64,000 bases of DNA from Halorubellus salinus (GCF_020567525.1 NZ_JAJCVI010000004.1:186001-250000), one strand, 5' to 3'. Shown: positions 25,027-33,513, counted from the stretch's first letter. Notes: a model not told the origin generated them from the letters alone. Made by a program: numbers and translations.

Positions 25027-26173
25027 CTTCGTCATCTTCCACCAACTCCTCCAAATTATCTTCGCTCTCCTCCCGGATCGACTCGATGTTGTCCTGCGCT
25101 TCGATCGCGACCTGCTGGAGTTCCTTGATGCGGGGCACGTCGTTCACGCCCGACAGCAGGATACAGGCCGCGACCTGGGGCTCCTTCACGGGGAAGTCGC
25201 CGCCGCGCACCTCCATCGACCCGGTCTGCTCCTCGAGCCACTTCCGCCCGCGCTCTATGCCTTTCCGGTTCAGGTGCTTCGGCGGGCCGGACATGACGAG
25301 GAGTGCGCGCTCGGCGCCCTCGATCTCGCACGGCAGCGTCAGGCGGCCGAGTGCGGCCTTCCGGACGAGGCTCGTGATGCGGTTCGTCGTGTGCGCGGTG
25401 TCGACCTGTTCGTCGCTCCCCGTGAATCGGGAGAGGAGACCGCCGCTGTCGTCGAGGTCGACGCCTTCGCTCGCGTACCCGACGGTGGAGACGCCACCGC
25501 CCGCGAGCGTGTTGATGATCTCCGAGGAGTCGACGACGGATTCGGCGACCTCGTCGCCTTCACCGACCTCGCCCGCGCCGAACAGCACGCCGAAGCGCGT
25601 GACGATCTCCTTGTTGATGTCGTCGTAACCGCCTTCGACTGATTCACCGGCTTGGCGCCAGGAGTCGTTGTCGAACACGAGGAGGTTGTCGACCTCGCGC
25701 ACGAACGTCTGGAACGAGCGTGCGGCGTTCAGCGTGTAGATGCCGCCCTCGTCGCTGCCCGGCAGGACGCCGAGGCCGTACACGGGTATCGTGTAGATGC
25801 GCTTGAGGTGTTTGGCGAGGACCGGGGCTCCACCCGAGCCGGTCCCGCCACCCATCCCGGCGACGACGAGGAACGCGTCGACCTCGTGGGTCGGGATGGC
25901 GTCGATCGCACCCTGGACCTCGTCGACGTCCTCCTCGGCGATCTCCGCGCCGAGCTCGTTGTCCGCACCCACACCGTGTCCTTTGACGCGGGATTGCCCG
26001 ATGAGTACCCGGTTCTCCTGCTCGATGTTCTCGAGGCCCATCAGGTCCGCTTTCGCGGTGTTCACCGCGATAGCGGCGCGGACGATGCCGCTCCCGGTCC
26101 GCTCGTCGTACTCGACGAAACGGTCCACGATCTTCCCGCCTGCCTGACCGAATCCGATCATCGCCAGTTTCAT
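25004..26173 (-). CDS. cetZ1: Tubulin-like protein CetZ1
   Basis: The 389-residue protein is a CetZ-family GTPase of the tubulin/FtsZ superfamily. It starts MKLAMIGFGQAGGK, has the T4 signature GGGTGSG at 108-114, NTAKADL near 38-44 and the acidic C-terminal tail. CetZ1 controls cell shape and motility in Haloferax. The ATG at 26173 is the family start, with a TATA box about 62 nt upstream. It heads an operon with an exported protein and cofC. Confidence 0.95.
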   Translation of the reverse strand: MKLAMIGFGQAGGKIVDRFVEYDERTGSGIVRAAIAVNTAKADLMGLENIEQENRVLIGQSRVKGHGVGADNELGAEIAEEDVDEVQGAIDAIPTHEVDAFLVVAGMGGGTGSGGAPVLAKHLKRIYTIPVYGLGVLPGSDEGGIYTLNAARSFQTFVREVDNLLVFDNDSWRQAGESVEGGYDDINKEIVTRFGVLFGAGEVGEGDEVAESVVDSSEIINTLAGGGVSTVGYASEGVDLDDSGGLLSRFTGSDEQVDTAHTTNRITSLVRKAALGRLTLPCEIEGAERALLVMSGPPKHLNRKGIERGRKWLEEQTGSMEVRGGDFPVKEPQVAACILLSGVNDVPRIKELQQVAIEAQDNIESIREESEDNLEELVEDDEDELDPLF

Positions 26174-26234
26174 GGTTTGAAGGGGGGCTCCGTTGGCTTG
26201 ATTAGAGAGTGATGAACGACATAAGGCTTTGGAT

Positions 26235-26246
26235 GGTTTAAATATA
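26235..26246 (-). promoter_or_regulatory. TATA box of cetZ1
   Basis: On the minus strand TATATTTAAACC lies 62-73 nt before the cetZ1 ATG, predicting a 5' leader of about 35-40 nt, unlike the leaderless genes around it. Confidence 0.7.
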
Positions 26247-26345
26247 CACGTGCCATCACTTTCGAGGCGATAATCGCCCGACGGTGCGTGCTTCGAGCGG
26301 AATGTAGGCACACGTTATCGAGAAAATTCCGTGACACGAACCCGT

Positions 26346-26355
26346 TCTATTTAAG
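26346..26355. promoter_or_regulatory. Additional TATA-like element upstream of cetZ1
   Basis: TCTATTTAAG on the plus strand (CTTAAATAGA on minus) is a strong haloarchaeal TATA match but has no coding start at the right distance on either strand. It could be a second, distal cetZ1 promoter or drive a short RNA. Confidence 0.35.
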
Positions 26356-26526
26356 TCGGGGCGCGTTCCGGGGTGCCGTGGTGCTGCCCCGCCGCCCGTT
26401 CAAGCCGTCCTTGGCTCGAATCCGGACGTTTCAGGCGGCCCTTGGGAAGGGCGAGTCGACGATACCGAGCGCGGAACGAGCGCTCGGACGGCGTGGCGTC
26501 GACGACCGCGACCTGTCGGTGCGCGC

Positions 26527-27459
26527 TCAGGCGGCGCTCGCGGAGTCCGTCCGCGAGGTCGCCGCACCGCCGTCGTCGGTGACGCCGAGGTAGTCCGCGA
26601 GCGTCCGCAGGTCGGCCTCGTCGACGCCGAACGCGGTCACGTCGTTCTCGGCGACCGTGTTCTGTATCTTCAGCGCCTTCGCTTGCTCCGGACCGAACGG
26701 GAAGAACGGGACCGGGCCGGCGACGGTGAGTCCGGTCTTCATGAACCACATCGGCAGGGTCACCATCTTCGGGTTCTTGCCCTCTGCCGCCCACGCGAGC
26801 TCGGTGACCTCGCGCATCGTCAGGACCTCGGGGCCGCCGATCTCGTAGACCTCGCCGCGGTGGGCGTCGTCCTCGACGGCGCTCGCGACGAGCGGCGCGA
26901 AGTCCTCGATCCAGATCGGCTGGAACTCGTTCGTCCCGCCCGCGGGTAGCGGTGCGACGACGGGCGTCGTCAACTGCTTGGTGAACCCGACGAACTCGCC
27001 GCCGTCACCGAAGATGACGGACGGCCGGAGGATGGTCCATTCGAGGTCGGACTCGCGGACGATGCGCTCGGCGTCGCCCTTCGACCGGATGTAGGACGTC
27101 AGTCCCTCGGAGTCCGCGCCGAGCGCGCTCTGCTGGACGAGGTGCTCGACGCCGTGGTTCTCGCAGGCCTCGACGACGTTCGCGGTGCCCTGCGTGTGCA
27201 CGAGGTCGTGACTCAGGCCGCGTGGCGGCTTGAACAGTGGGGAGAGCGCGACGAGGTTCACGGCCGCGTCCATCCCCTCGAAGTGACTCTCGAAGGAGTC
27301 GTACGCGGTCACGTCCCCCATCGCGGTGTCGACGGTGTCGGGGAGGTCGGCCTCGCTCGGGTTGCGCGCGAGCGCGACGACGTCGTGCCCGCGGTCGGCG
27401 AGTACGCGACAGACGTGTCGTCCAACGAATCCGGTTCCGCCAGCGACGATAACTTTCAT
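26527..27459 (-). CDS. NDUFA9-like NAD(P)-binding protein
   Basis: The 310-residue protein is an atypical short-chain dehydrogenase with the N-terminal NAD(P) loop GGTGFVG (7-13) and the pattern of the NDUFA9/complex I assembly-like subfamily (VNLVALSPLFKPP, SALGADSEGLTSYIRSKG, LRPSVIFGDGG). In haloarchaea these are annotated as NAD-dependent epimerase/dehydratase relatives without a proven substrate. The ATG at 27459 lies 24-36 nt after a TATA-like GCGCTTATCTG on the minus strand, so it is probably leaderless. Confidence 0.88.
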   Translation of the reverse strand: MKVIVAGGTGFVGRHVCRVLADRGHDVVALARNPSEADLPDTVDTAMGDVTAYDSFESHFEGMDAAVNLVALSPLFKPPRGLSHDLVHTQGTANVVEACENHGVEHLVQQSALGADSEGLTSYIRSKGDAERIVRESDLEWTILRPSVIFGDGGEFVGFTKQLTTPVVAPLPAGGTNEFQPIWIEDFAPLVASAVEDDAHRGEVYEIGGPEVLTMREVTELAWAAEGKNPKMVTLPMWFMKTGLTVAGPVPFFPFGPEQAKALKIQNTVAENDVTAFGVDEADLRTLADYLGVTDDGGAATSRTDSASAA

Positions 27460-27647
27460 ATCCGATATATGATGCGGGGGGCAGATAAGCGCTAGCCCAA
27501 CGCGACGCCGTGGTCGAAGGGCACACCAGCGCGGGCGGGCACGGCGATGCCGGCGTCGAGGATGACGGCGTCGAGCGCGAACGGGGCGTGGACGCGTCGC
27601 GAGCGGGGAGCGGAAGCGTAACGTGTGCGCGTCCGCTACTCGGGCGC

Positions 27648-28343
27648 ATGCTCGTCACGCTCGAAGGCCTCGACGGGAGCGGGAAGACGACCGTCTGGGA
27701 GGCCCTGCACGACGTCTACCCGGACGCGGTCTTCACGCGCGAACCCACGGACTCGCCGTACGGCGAGGCGGTCTACCGGTCCATCGAGGACGACGACGCG
27801 GACCCGCTCGCGGAGCTGTTCACGTTCGTCGCGGACCACGCCGACCACCTGTCGCGCGTCGTCCGGCCGGCGCTCGCCGACGGCGACCTCGTCGTCTCCG
27901 ACCGCTACGTGGACTCGCGGTGCGCGTACCAGGGCGCGAGCCTCGAGGGCGTCGTCGACCGCCCTGTCGAGTACGTGCGGGGCGTCCACCAGCCGTTCAC
28001 CGTCCAGCCCGACCTCACGATCTATCTCGACGTGGACCCGGAGACGGCCGTGGACCGGTCGGGCGCGACGAACAAGTTCGAGCAGTTCCAGTACCTCTCG
28101 GCGGTCAGCGAGAACTACGACCGACTCCAGGAGTGGATGCCTGAGCGGTTCGTGCGCGTGGACGCGACGCAGTCCCCGGAAGCGGTGCTGGACGAGGTCG
28201 AGCACGTCATCGAGGCGGTCGTCGAGGCCGGCGGGCGTCGCGCGGCGGGGTACGACCCGCTCGATACGGGCGAGGGCGAACGCGAGGACTACCAGGGCGT
28301 CGGCGACGGGCTCGGCGAGGGCGTCCGCGACCCCGACGCCTGA
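27648..28343 (+). CDS. tmk: Thymidylate kinase
   Basis: The 231-residue P-loop kinase phosphorylates dTMP to dTDP. The P-loop GLDGSGKTT is at 7-15, the [13 protein letters not shown] dTMP-binding segment near 87-99 and a LID-like segment near [13 protein letters not shown]. The last 30 residues are a haloarchaeal acidic extension beyond the usual family end. The ATG at 27648 gives the standard N terminus [10 protein letters not shown]. Confidence 0.95.
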   Translation: MLVTLEGLDGSGKTTVWEALHDVYPDAVFTREPTDSPYGEAVYRSIEDDDADPLAELFTFVADHADHLSRVVRPALADGDLVVSDRYVDSRCAYQGASLEGVVDRPVEYVRGVHQPFTVQPDLTIYLDVDPETAVDRSGATNKFEQFQYLSAVSENYDRLQEWMPERFVRVDATQSPEAVLDEVEHVIEAVVEAGGRRAAGYDPLDTGEGEREDYQGVGDGLGEGVRDPDA

Positions 28344-28380
28344 GCTCGGGGCCGGAACTCGACGCCGCGACCAGCAGTCC

Positions 28381-28452
28381 GTCGCTGCGAGTGGCTGGGC
28401 GTCACCGCGAGTGGCTGGGCGTCACCGCGAGTCGCCGGGAATCACCGCGAGT
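28381..28452 (+). repeat. 20-bp tandem repeat, about four copies, including a stop codon
   Basis: Units of about 20 bp start at 28381, 28401, 28421 and 28441. Read on the minus strand, units two to four contain CTCGCGGTGA; the last TGA (28442-28444) is the real stop of the membrane-protein gene and the others at 28422-28424 and 28402-28404 are copies. The array runs from the gene end into the intergenic space. Confidence 0.9.
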
Positions 28453-28768
28453 CGAGGGATTCGGGGAGTTCGACCTCGTCGGGCGACGGCATCCAGAAGT
28501 AGTCGAACGTGATACCGAGCATGAGTGGCATCGCGATGACGACGAGGACGGCGGTGTACCGCGACCCGAGGTTCCCGCCGATACCGAAGATGCCCGAGAG
28601 GACGAGCGTGGAGACGAAGAGCACGAACGCACCGCCGACGGCGGCGTAGATCGCACTCCCCCACCCGGTCTCCAGCCGGTTCCTGAACAGTCGCGTGACG
28701 AGGGCGGCCAGCGCGGTGTGCACCACCACGAGCACGCCGATACCGACGAGGCCGACGGTCGTGACCAT
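28442..28768 (-). CDS. Small three-helix membrane protein
   Basis: The 108-residue product has three hydrophobic helices (about 5-26, 42-66 and 74-93) and a polar C-terminal tail with PDEVELPESLDSR. It has no recognised catalytic residues; similar small proteins are widespread in haloarchaea. The ATG at 28768 lies about 21-30 nt after a TATA-like GGTTAGTTC on the minus strand. Its 3' end is duplicated in the 20-bp array. Confidence 0.72.
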   Translation of the reverse strand: MVTTVGLVGIGVLVVVHTALAALVTRLFRNRLETGWGSAIYAAVGGAFVLFVSTLVLSGIFGIGGNLGSRYTAVLVVIAMPLMLGITFDYFWMPSPDEVELPESLDSR

Positions 28769-28988
28769 ACCCGAGTGTGGGGGCTCCACGAACTAACCCC
28801 CATCGACGCCGCGTCTCCGCTGGCGGTCGCGTCGAGGTCGGCGTGACCGACCGCGACGACGAGGGGTTTACGTCACACGTAAATATCCGTCGCGACCCGT
28901 GACCCCGCGACGGACTTACTCGCGGTCGAAGGAGCGTTCTCGGGGACGGACCGCAAGTGCTTTTTCCGGAGCGGTGGGAGGCGAGAGC

Positions 28989-30038
28989 ATGCATCGGGTC
29001 ATCGGCGAGCGCGACCTCGCGGACACGCCGTTCTCGGCGGACGAGGCGCGCGCGCTCTATCGGGACATGGTACGAGCACGACGGTTCGACGAGCGCGCGC
29101 TGGCGCTCCAGCGCCGCGGGTGGATGAGCGGCTACCCGCCGTACAAGGGCCAGGAGGCGTCGCAGGTCGGCGCCGCGCACGCGATGGCGGCGTCCGATTG
29201 GTTGTTCCCGACGTACCGCTCGAACGGCATGCAGATCGCGCGCGACGTCCCGATGAGCGACGTCCTGCTCTTCCGCCGCGGGTTCCCGGAGTACGAGAGC
29301 GACCACGACGTCCCGAACTTCCCGCAGGCGGTCCCCATCGCGACCCAGATCCCGCACGCGGCGGGCGCGGGCATGGCGATGAACTACCGCGGCGAGGACG
29401 ACAAGGCCGCGCTCTGTTACTTCGGTGACGGCGCGACCTCCGAGGGCGACTTCCACGAGGGCCTGAACTTCGCGGGCGTGTTCGACGCGCCCGTCGTCTT
29501 CTTCTGCGAGAACAACAACTGGGCGATCTCGCTGCCGCGCGAGCGCCAGACGGCCGCGGACTCCATCGCGCAACGCGGCGAGGCGTACGGGATGATGGGC
29601 GGGCAGGTCGACGGGAACGACCCGCTCGCCGTCCGCGAGTTCACCGAGAGCGCGCTCGAGTCGGCGCGCGACGGCGAACCCGTGCTCGTCGAGAGCCTCA
29701 CGTACCGACAGGGCGCACACACGACGAGCGACGACCCGTCGCGGTACCGCGACGAGGCCGAGGACCTCCCGGAGTGGCGGACCCGGGACCCGCTCGAGCG
29801 CTACGAGGAGTACCTCTTCGAGCAGGACGTCCTCACCGACGAGTACGTCGACACCATCTACGAGGAGGCCGACGAGGAACTCGACGACGCCATCGAGACC
29901 GCGGAGAACACGGAGCCCGAGGACGTCGCTGACGTCTTCGAGCACGTCTACGACGAGGTACCCGAGGGGCTCCGCGAGCAGCAGGCGTTCATGGAGTCGT
30001 TCGCGGCCGAGCACGACGTGATGGAACTCGACCACTAG
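28989..30038 (+). CDS. 2-oxoacid dehydrogenase E1 component, alpha subunit
   Basis: The 349-residue protein is a thiamine-diphosphate-dependent E1-alpha of the pyruvate or branched-chain type. The ThDP motif runs from GDG (146-148) to ENNNWAI (174-180). The regulatory-loop region around TYRQGAHTTSDDPSRYRD is conserved. The beta subunit, E2 and E3 genes are not adjacent, which is unusual because haloarchaeal E1-alpha genes normally head a four-gene cluster. A T-rich TATA-like element is 21-30 nt before the ATG and GGGAGG lies nearby. Confidence 0.92.
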   Translation: MHRVIGERDLADTPFSADEARALYRDMVRARRFDERALALQRRGWMSGYPPYKGQEASQVGAAHAMAASDWLFPTYRSNGMQIARDVPMSDVLLFRRGFPEYESDHDVPNFPQAVPIATQIPHAAGAGMAMNYRGEDDKAALCYFGDGATSEGDFHEGLNFAGVFDAPVVFFCENNNWAISLPRERQTAADSIAQRGEAYGMMGGQVDGNDPLAVREFTESALESARDGEPVLVESLTYRQGAHTTSDDPSRYRDEAEDLPEWRTRDPLERYEEYLFEQDVLTDEYVDTIYEEADEELDDAIETAENTEPEDVADVFEHVYDEVPEGLREQQAFMESFAAEHDVMELDH

Positions 30039-30174
30039 GCGCGCTGCGCGCTGTCTAGGGTCGCTCTCTGGCGTCGAGTCGCAAGGTCTGGGCGAGGAGT
30101 GGCGCGGTTCGGTCGTTCCTCTGGTCTCGAACCTGCTGGCTCGTTCGGGAGGCGGTGAGCGTCGGTGCCCGCGG

Positions 30175-30405
30175 TCAGTTCATCGAGATGTAGGTCTTGG
30201 TGTCCGAGACGCCGTCGAGTCGCTGCATCTCCGAGGAGACGGTGTGGAGGACGTCGTACACCTCGGGGGCGTCGACCTCGCTGATGATGTCGTAGTTCCC
30301 GGCGACGATGTGGGCGGCGTGGACGAGCTCGATGTCGCGGATCTGCGCGAGGAGGTCCTCGGATTTCCCGGCGGCGGTCTTGACCATGATGAACGCGTGA
30401 ACCAT
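30175..30405 (-). CDS. Lrp/AsnC ligand-binding-domain protein
   Basis: The 76-residue protein consists only of the RAM (Lrp/AsnC C-terminal) domain: FIMVKTAAGK at the start, HIVAGNYDIISEV in the middle and a SDTKTYISMN end. It lacks a DNA-binding HTH. The ATG at 30405 is 28 nt after a T-rich TATA-like element. It is divergent from trkA, and a second copy follows trkA, suggesting a sensor of amino acids or other small ligands tied to potassium uptake. Confidence 0.9.
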   Translation of the reverse strand: MVHAFIMVKTAAGKSEDLLAQIRDIELVHAAHIVAGNYDIISEVDAPEVYDVLHTVSSEMQRLDGVSDTKTYISMN

Positions 30406-30502
30406 CGACGTGTGGTACACGTTGGCACGTCAAAAAACTTCCCCTCGACCACCAGACGACGGCGGGGTAAGGTACTTGAAGGGGTCCGTCGTACACGGTA
30501 GT

Positions 30503-31195
30503 ATGCGGTTCGTTATCATAGGAGCTGGCCGAGTCGGTCTTCGGACGGCCCGCGTCCTCCGCGAGGAGGGCCACGACGTGACGTTGCTCGAACGCGACGA
30601 ACGGAAGGTAGAACGCGCTCGCGACCAGGAGTTCACCGTCGTCCAGGGCGACGGCTCCCACGAGGACCGCCTCGAGGAAGCCGGCATCGCCGACGCCGAC
30701 GCCGTCGGCGCACTCACCGGCGACCTGAACACGAACTTCGCCGCGTGCATGATCGCGAAACACCACGGCGCGCGCACCATCATGCGCATCGACGAGGACT
30801 ACCGCGAGGACATCTACCGGAAGTACGCCGACGAGGTCGACGAGATCGTCTACCCCGAGCGTCTCGGCGCCATCGGCGCGAAGAACGCCTTACTGGGCGG
30901 CGACATCCGCGCCATCGCCGACATCGCCCAGAACCTCCAGATCGTCGAACTCTCCGTCACCGAAGCCTCGCCCGTCAAGGGCTACACGATCAGCGAACTC
31001 CAACTCCCCGCGGACGCCACCGTCCTCGCGTTCGGGAAGGAAGGTCAATCCGTCGGCATCCCGAACCCCGACGAGTCCCTCGAACTCGGCGACAGACTCG
31101 TCGTCCTCGCGGACTTCGACGTGCTCGGCGACGTCAGACAGATAATCGTCGGCGACGCGGGCGGTCGCGCCGCCACCCTCACCGGAGGTGCTTGA
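30503..31195 (+). CDS. trkA: TrkA-type potassium uptake regulatory protein
   Basis: The 230-residue protein has an NAD-binding RCK_N domain (GAGRVG at 7-12, followed by LLERDERKVE) and an RCK_C domain (about 140-220). It gates the K+ transporter TrkH according to nucleotide state; the transporter gene is not in this window. Its stop is one base before the start of the downstream Lrp-type gene, so the two form an operon. Confidence 0.94.
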   Translation: MRFVIIGAGRVGLRTARVLREEGHDVTLLERDERKVERARDQEFTVVQGDGSHEDRLEEAGIADADAVGALTGDLNTNFAACMIAKHHGARTIMRIDEDYREDIYRKYADEVDEIVYPERLGAIGAKNALLGGDIRAIADIAQNLQIVELSVTEASPVKGYTISELQLPADATVLAFGKEGQSVGIPNPDESLELGDRLVVLADFDVLGDVRQIIVGDAGGRAATLTGGA

Positions 31196-31196
31196 G

Positions 31197-31430
31197 ATGC
31201 CAGTCACCGCGTACATCATGATCAAGGCGAACACGGGCGAGGCGGATCGACTCAGAGACGACATCGAAGCGCTCGACGGCGTCGAGCACGCGTACATCGT
31301 CGCCGGCGACGTCGACATCATCGCGAAGGTGTCCGTGGAATCGCCCGGCGAGGTCAAGGACGTCGCCGCGACACAGATCCAGGGCATCAGCGGCGTCGAG
31401 GACACCCAGACGTACATCGCGATGGACTGA
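31197..31430 (+). CDS. Lrp/AsnC ligand-binding-domain protein
   Basis: The 77-residue protein is a RAM-only domain (TAYIMIKANTGE, AYIVAGDVDIIAKV, TQTYIAMD), a close relative of the divergent gene at 30175. It starts one base after the trkA stop, with a GGAGGTG ribosome-binding site (31184-31190), so it is translated from the trkA mRNA. The pairing on both sides of trkA suggests a role in ligand-dependent control of K+ uptake. Confidence 0.92.
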   Translation: MPVTAYIMIKANTGEADRLRDDIEALDGVEHAYIVAGDVDIIAKVSVESPGEVKDVAATQIQGISGVEDTQTYIAMD

Positions 31431-31472
31431 CGCCGACCCGCCAGTTCCGCTCTCACCCCTGCTTCGCCTACG

Positions 31473-31532
31473 GACCGCACGCCGCGAGCGCGCTGGCTGT
31501 ACCGACCGCACGCCGCGAGCGCTCGCGGCCTA
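31473..31532 (-). repeat. Post-stop duplication with palindrome
   Basis: An identical 19-bp block occurs at 31473-31491 and 31504-31522, 31 bp apart, directly after the DUF5813 stop (minus TAG at 31530-31532). The block next to the stop forms the perfect palindrome GCCGCGAGCGCTCGCGGC. Confidence 0.8.
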
Positions 31533-32075
31533 CAGCGGCGTGCCGCTGCGGTCGCCACCGTCGTCGCCGGCGGTGTTCTGTGACGCCTGCGACCGGAGGT
31601 CGGCGGCGACGCCGACGTAGTCGTACCCCGGGATGAGGCCCTGCACCCACGTCCCCTCGACGTACTCCGCGAGCGCCTTCGCGTCCGCGACGCCCTCGGT
31701 GGCGTCCCAGGACTCGTACGCGAGCTCGACGCGAACCGTCTCGGGGCCGCGGTCGACGACCGGCGGGTCGCCGTAGCTCGTCTTCGCGACGTCGAACGCG
31801 TCCTCGAGCCGTCGCTCGAACGTGTCGAACCAGCCGTCCTCGACGACGGGCGCGACCGCTTCTGGGTCGGCGACGGTCGCCGACAGCGTCGGCACGGGGA
31901 CGAGGACGGTGAACGCACCGGCCTTCCCGGAGTCGGTGGCGGTTACGGTGACTGTCACGTCGAACGCGGTCGAGTCCAGCGCATAGCGGTCGTCGTCGGT
32001 CGGCGCGAACGCGTCGTGACGCTCGAACGCGCTCGCGACGTCGCTCGGCGTACTCGCGGCGTCGGAATCGGTCAT
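31530..32075 (-). CDS. DUF5813 family protein
   Basis: The 181-residue acidic protein fits the haloarchaeal DUF5813 family, with an AFERHDAF start, a VTVTATDSGKAGAFTVLVPVPTL beta segment and the DGWFDTFERRLEDAFD and YDYVGVAADLR patches. No enzyme activity is known. It is separated by 63 nt from the next gene on the same strand. Confidence 0.75.
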   Translation of the reverse strand: MTDSDAASTPSDVASAFERHDAFAPTDDDRYALDSTAFDVTVTVTATDSGKAGAFTVLVPVPTLSATVADPEAVAPVVEDGWFDTFERRLEDAFDVAKTSYGDPPVVDRGPETVRVELAYESWDATEGVADAKALAEYVEGTWVQGLIPGYDYVGVAADLRSQASQNTAGDDGGDRSGTPL

Positions 32076-32138
32076 GGGGTCGTTTCGAACTCCGCGGAGA
32101 AGGGGGTTGCGTTCGCGGCCGTCCCGCTGTCGAGTCGA

Positions 32139-32516
32139 CTACCGCGAGTCGAGGACCTCGCGGAGCGCGCCCGCGAGCTCCTCGAAGTCCTTCAGGGTGA
32201 GGCCGTCGGTCGTGACGAACACGCCGCCGCGGTCGACGGCGATGCGGATGAGGAACCCGTTCTCGAACACGCGGATGGTGTACTCGTGCGCGCCGAGCTC
32301 GCTCCCCGCGTACGCGGACTGCGTGGTCTCCCACTCGCGCCACTCGTGACCGACGAACGTCCCGAGGTCCGCATCCCGCTCCAGGTCCCCGCGGAGGTAC
32401 AGTTGCTCGTAGTCGTCGCGCGAGAAGTACGTCACCGACCGGAGGCTGTCCCCGACGGCGGTCCGCGCCGTGGTCACGACCTGGTCCGCGACGCCGTCGT
32501 CGAGCAGAGTCGTCAT
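32139..32516 (-). CDS. Conserved haloarchaeal protein of unknown function
   Basis: The 125-residue product is a small alpha/beta protein with RSVTYFSRDDYEQLYLR and VFENGFLIRIAVDRGGVFVTTD segments. It resembles a widespread haloarchaeal family (probably DUF7522), but I cannot confirm the number. The ATG at 32516 is about 20-28 nt after a T-rich TATA-like element on the minus strand, so it is likely leaderless. Confidence 0.72.
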   Translation of the reverse strand: MTTLLDDGVADQVVTTARTAVGDSLRSVTYFSRDDYEQLYLRGDLERDADLGTFVGHEWREWETTQSAYAGSELGAHEYTIRVFENGFLIRIAVDRGGVFVTTDGLTLKDFEELAGALREVLDSR

Positions 32517-32969
32517 ATCTCTCCCCTCTACCTACATGGTGAAAAACCACCCGCCACGCGCCGACGACCGCGAGCGGTCGCGACCGCGACCCTTCGCAGC
32601 GTCCGGCCGTTCGAGATTCGACGAACGTGTACAGCGGTACCCGCGTCGACGCATTCTCCGACCGGCCTGCCCGCTACTACCCTGGAATCGCAGGTCTCGG
32701 GCGCTCTCTGCGGCGACCGGGGGTTTTACCTGGGTTCGTCGTGCACGTGAAGGTGGTCTTCGAGGATTCGGGGGCCCAGTCGCCGACCGATTCAGGCACA
32801 GGTCGTCGACTGCAGGCGGCCGCCCCCGCCATGCCCACTTCGGGCGGCCGCCAGGACCGCGTCGCGAGGGACGGCTCCCGAACGAAGCGTCCGTGGCGGT
32901 CGTGACCCCGGGCTCCCTCGCGACCGGTTCGTAGCCCAACGTTTTTGCTCGCGACCATGGAACGACGAC
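32517..32969. other. 450-bp intergenic region
   Basis: The left end carries the TATA element of the minus gene. The middle holds no supported gene, only a long G/C inverted repeat at 32815-32852. The right end has CAACGTTTTTGCTC, a promoter-like element for the membrane protein at 32970. A 135-codon minus frame is very Arg/Pro-rich and not convincing. Confidence 0.55.
32815..32852. other. Long G/C inverted repeat
   Basis: GGCGGCCGCCC at 32815-32825 and GGGCGGCCGCC at 32842-32852 are perfect 11-bp inverted arms around a 16-nt loop. Each arm contains an eight-base palindrome. The position in open intergenic space suggests a regulatory or replication-related hairpin, or a terminator. Confidence 0.7.
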
Positions 32970-33242
32970 GTGATGCTGCTCGCGCTCGCGCTCGCCGTCG
33001 CGTTCGCGGCCGTCGTCGGTATCGTCGCCGGCCGCCAGCGCCGCCGTTCGACCACCGTGGAGTCGCTCCCTGGCGTCGTCGGCGCCACGAGCGCCGCTGC
33101 GCTCGCCGGGTACGCGCTCGGCGACGGCCTCGGCGCGTTCGAGACCCTACTCGGGTACGGCGCCCTCGCGCTCGCCGTCCTCGCCGTCCTCGTCGGCCAC
33201 GCCGCGACGCTCTCGGCACGCGACACGAACGCCGACGCCTGA
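32970..33242 (+). CDS. Small membrane protein
   Basis: The 90-residue product has two or three hydrophobic helices (about 2-20, 38-52, 57-77) with a basic GRQRRRS loop after the first. I recognise no family. The start is GTG at 32970 or ATG at 32973; both are 25-30 nt after a T-rich promoter element, so the mRNA is probably leaderless. Confidence 0.65.
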   Translation: MMLLALALAVAFAAVVGIVAGRQRRRSTTVESLPGVVGATSAAALAGYALGDGLGAFETLLGYGALALAVLAVLVGHAATLSARDTNADA

Positions 33243-33342
33243 CCGGGGTTCCAGTCATCGCGACCACCGCTGTCGTTCACACGTCGTTTCTCGCGGAAAC
33301 TGCCTCATAACGATACGCCGCTGGCGCCTCGTATGGGACGCC

Positions 33343-33513
33343 ATGCCACGACACCTCGAGTGCGTCGTCGACGGCTGCGACGCCGTCATCGAAGCCGACA
33401 CCGACGACGCCATCATCGAACAGGCCACAGCGCACGCACGAGAAGCCCATCCGGACGTCGACATCGACGACGAGATGGAACGCGAGCTCCGCTCGCACAT
33501 CACCACCATCTGA
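33343..33513 (+). CDS. DUF1059 small protein
   Basis: This 56-residue protein matches DUF1059: it begins HLECVVDGCDAVIEADTDDA and ends with the helical HAREAHPDVDIDDEMERELR segment. Two Cys and several His could bind metal. The family is common in archaea and actinobacteria and has no known function. A TATA-like element near 33305-33313 lies about 30 nt upstream. Confidence 0.88.
   Translation: MPRHLECVVDGCDAVIEADTDDAIIEQATAHAREAHPDVDIDDEMERELRSHITTI

Noticed and set aside
32532-32939. 135-codon minus frame in the 32.5-33 kb gap
   Set aside because: It is extremely Arg/Pro-rich, spans the promoter region and the G/C inverted repeat, and resembles no family.
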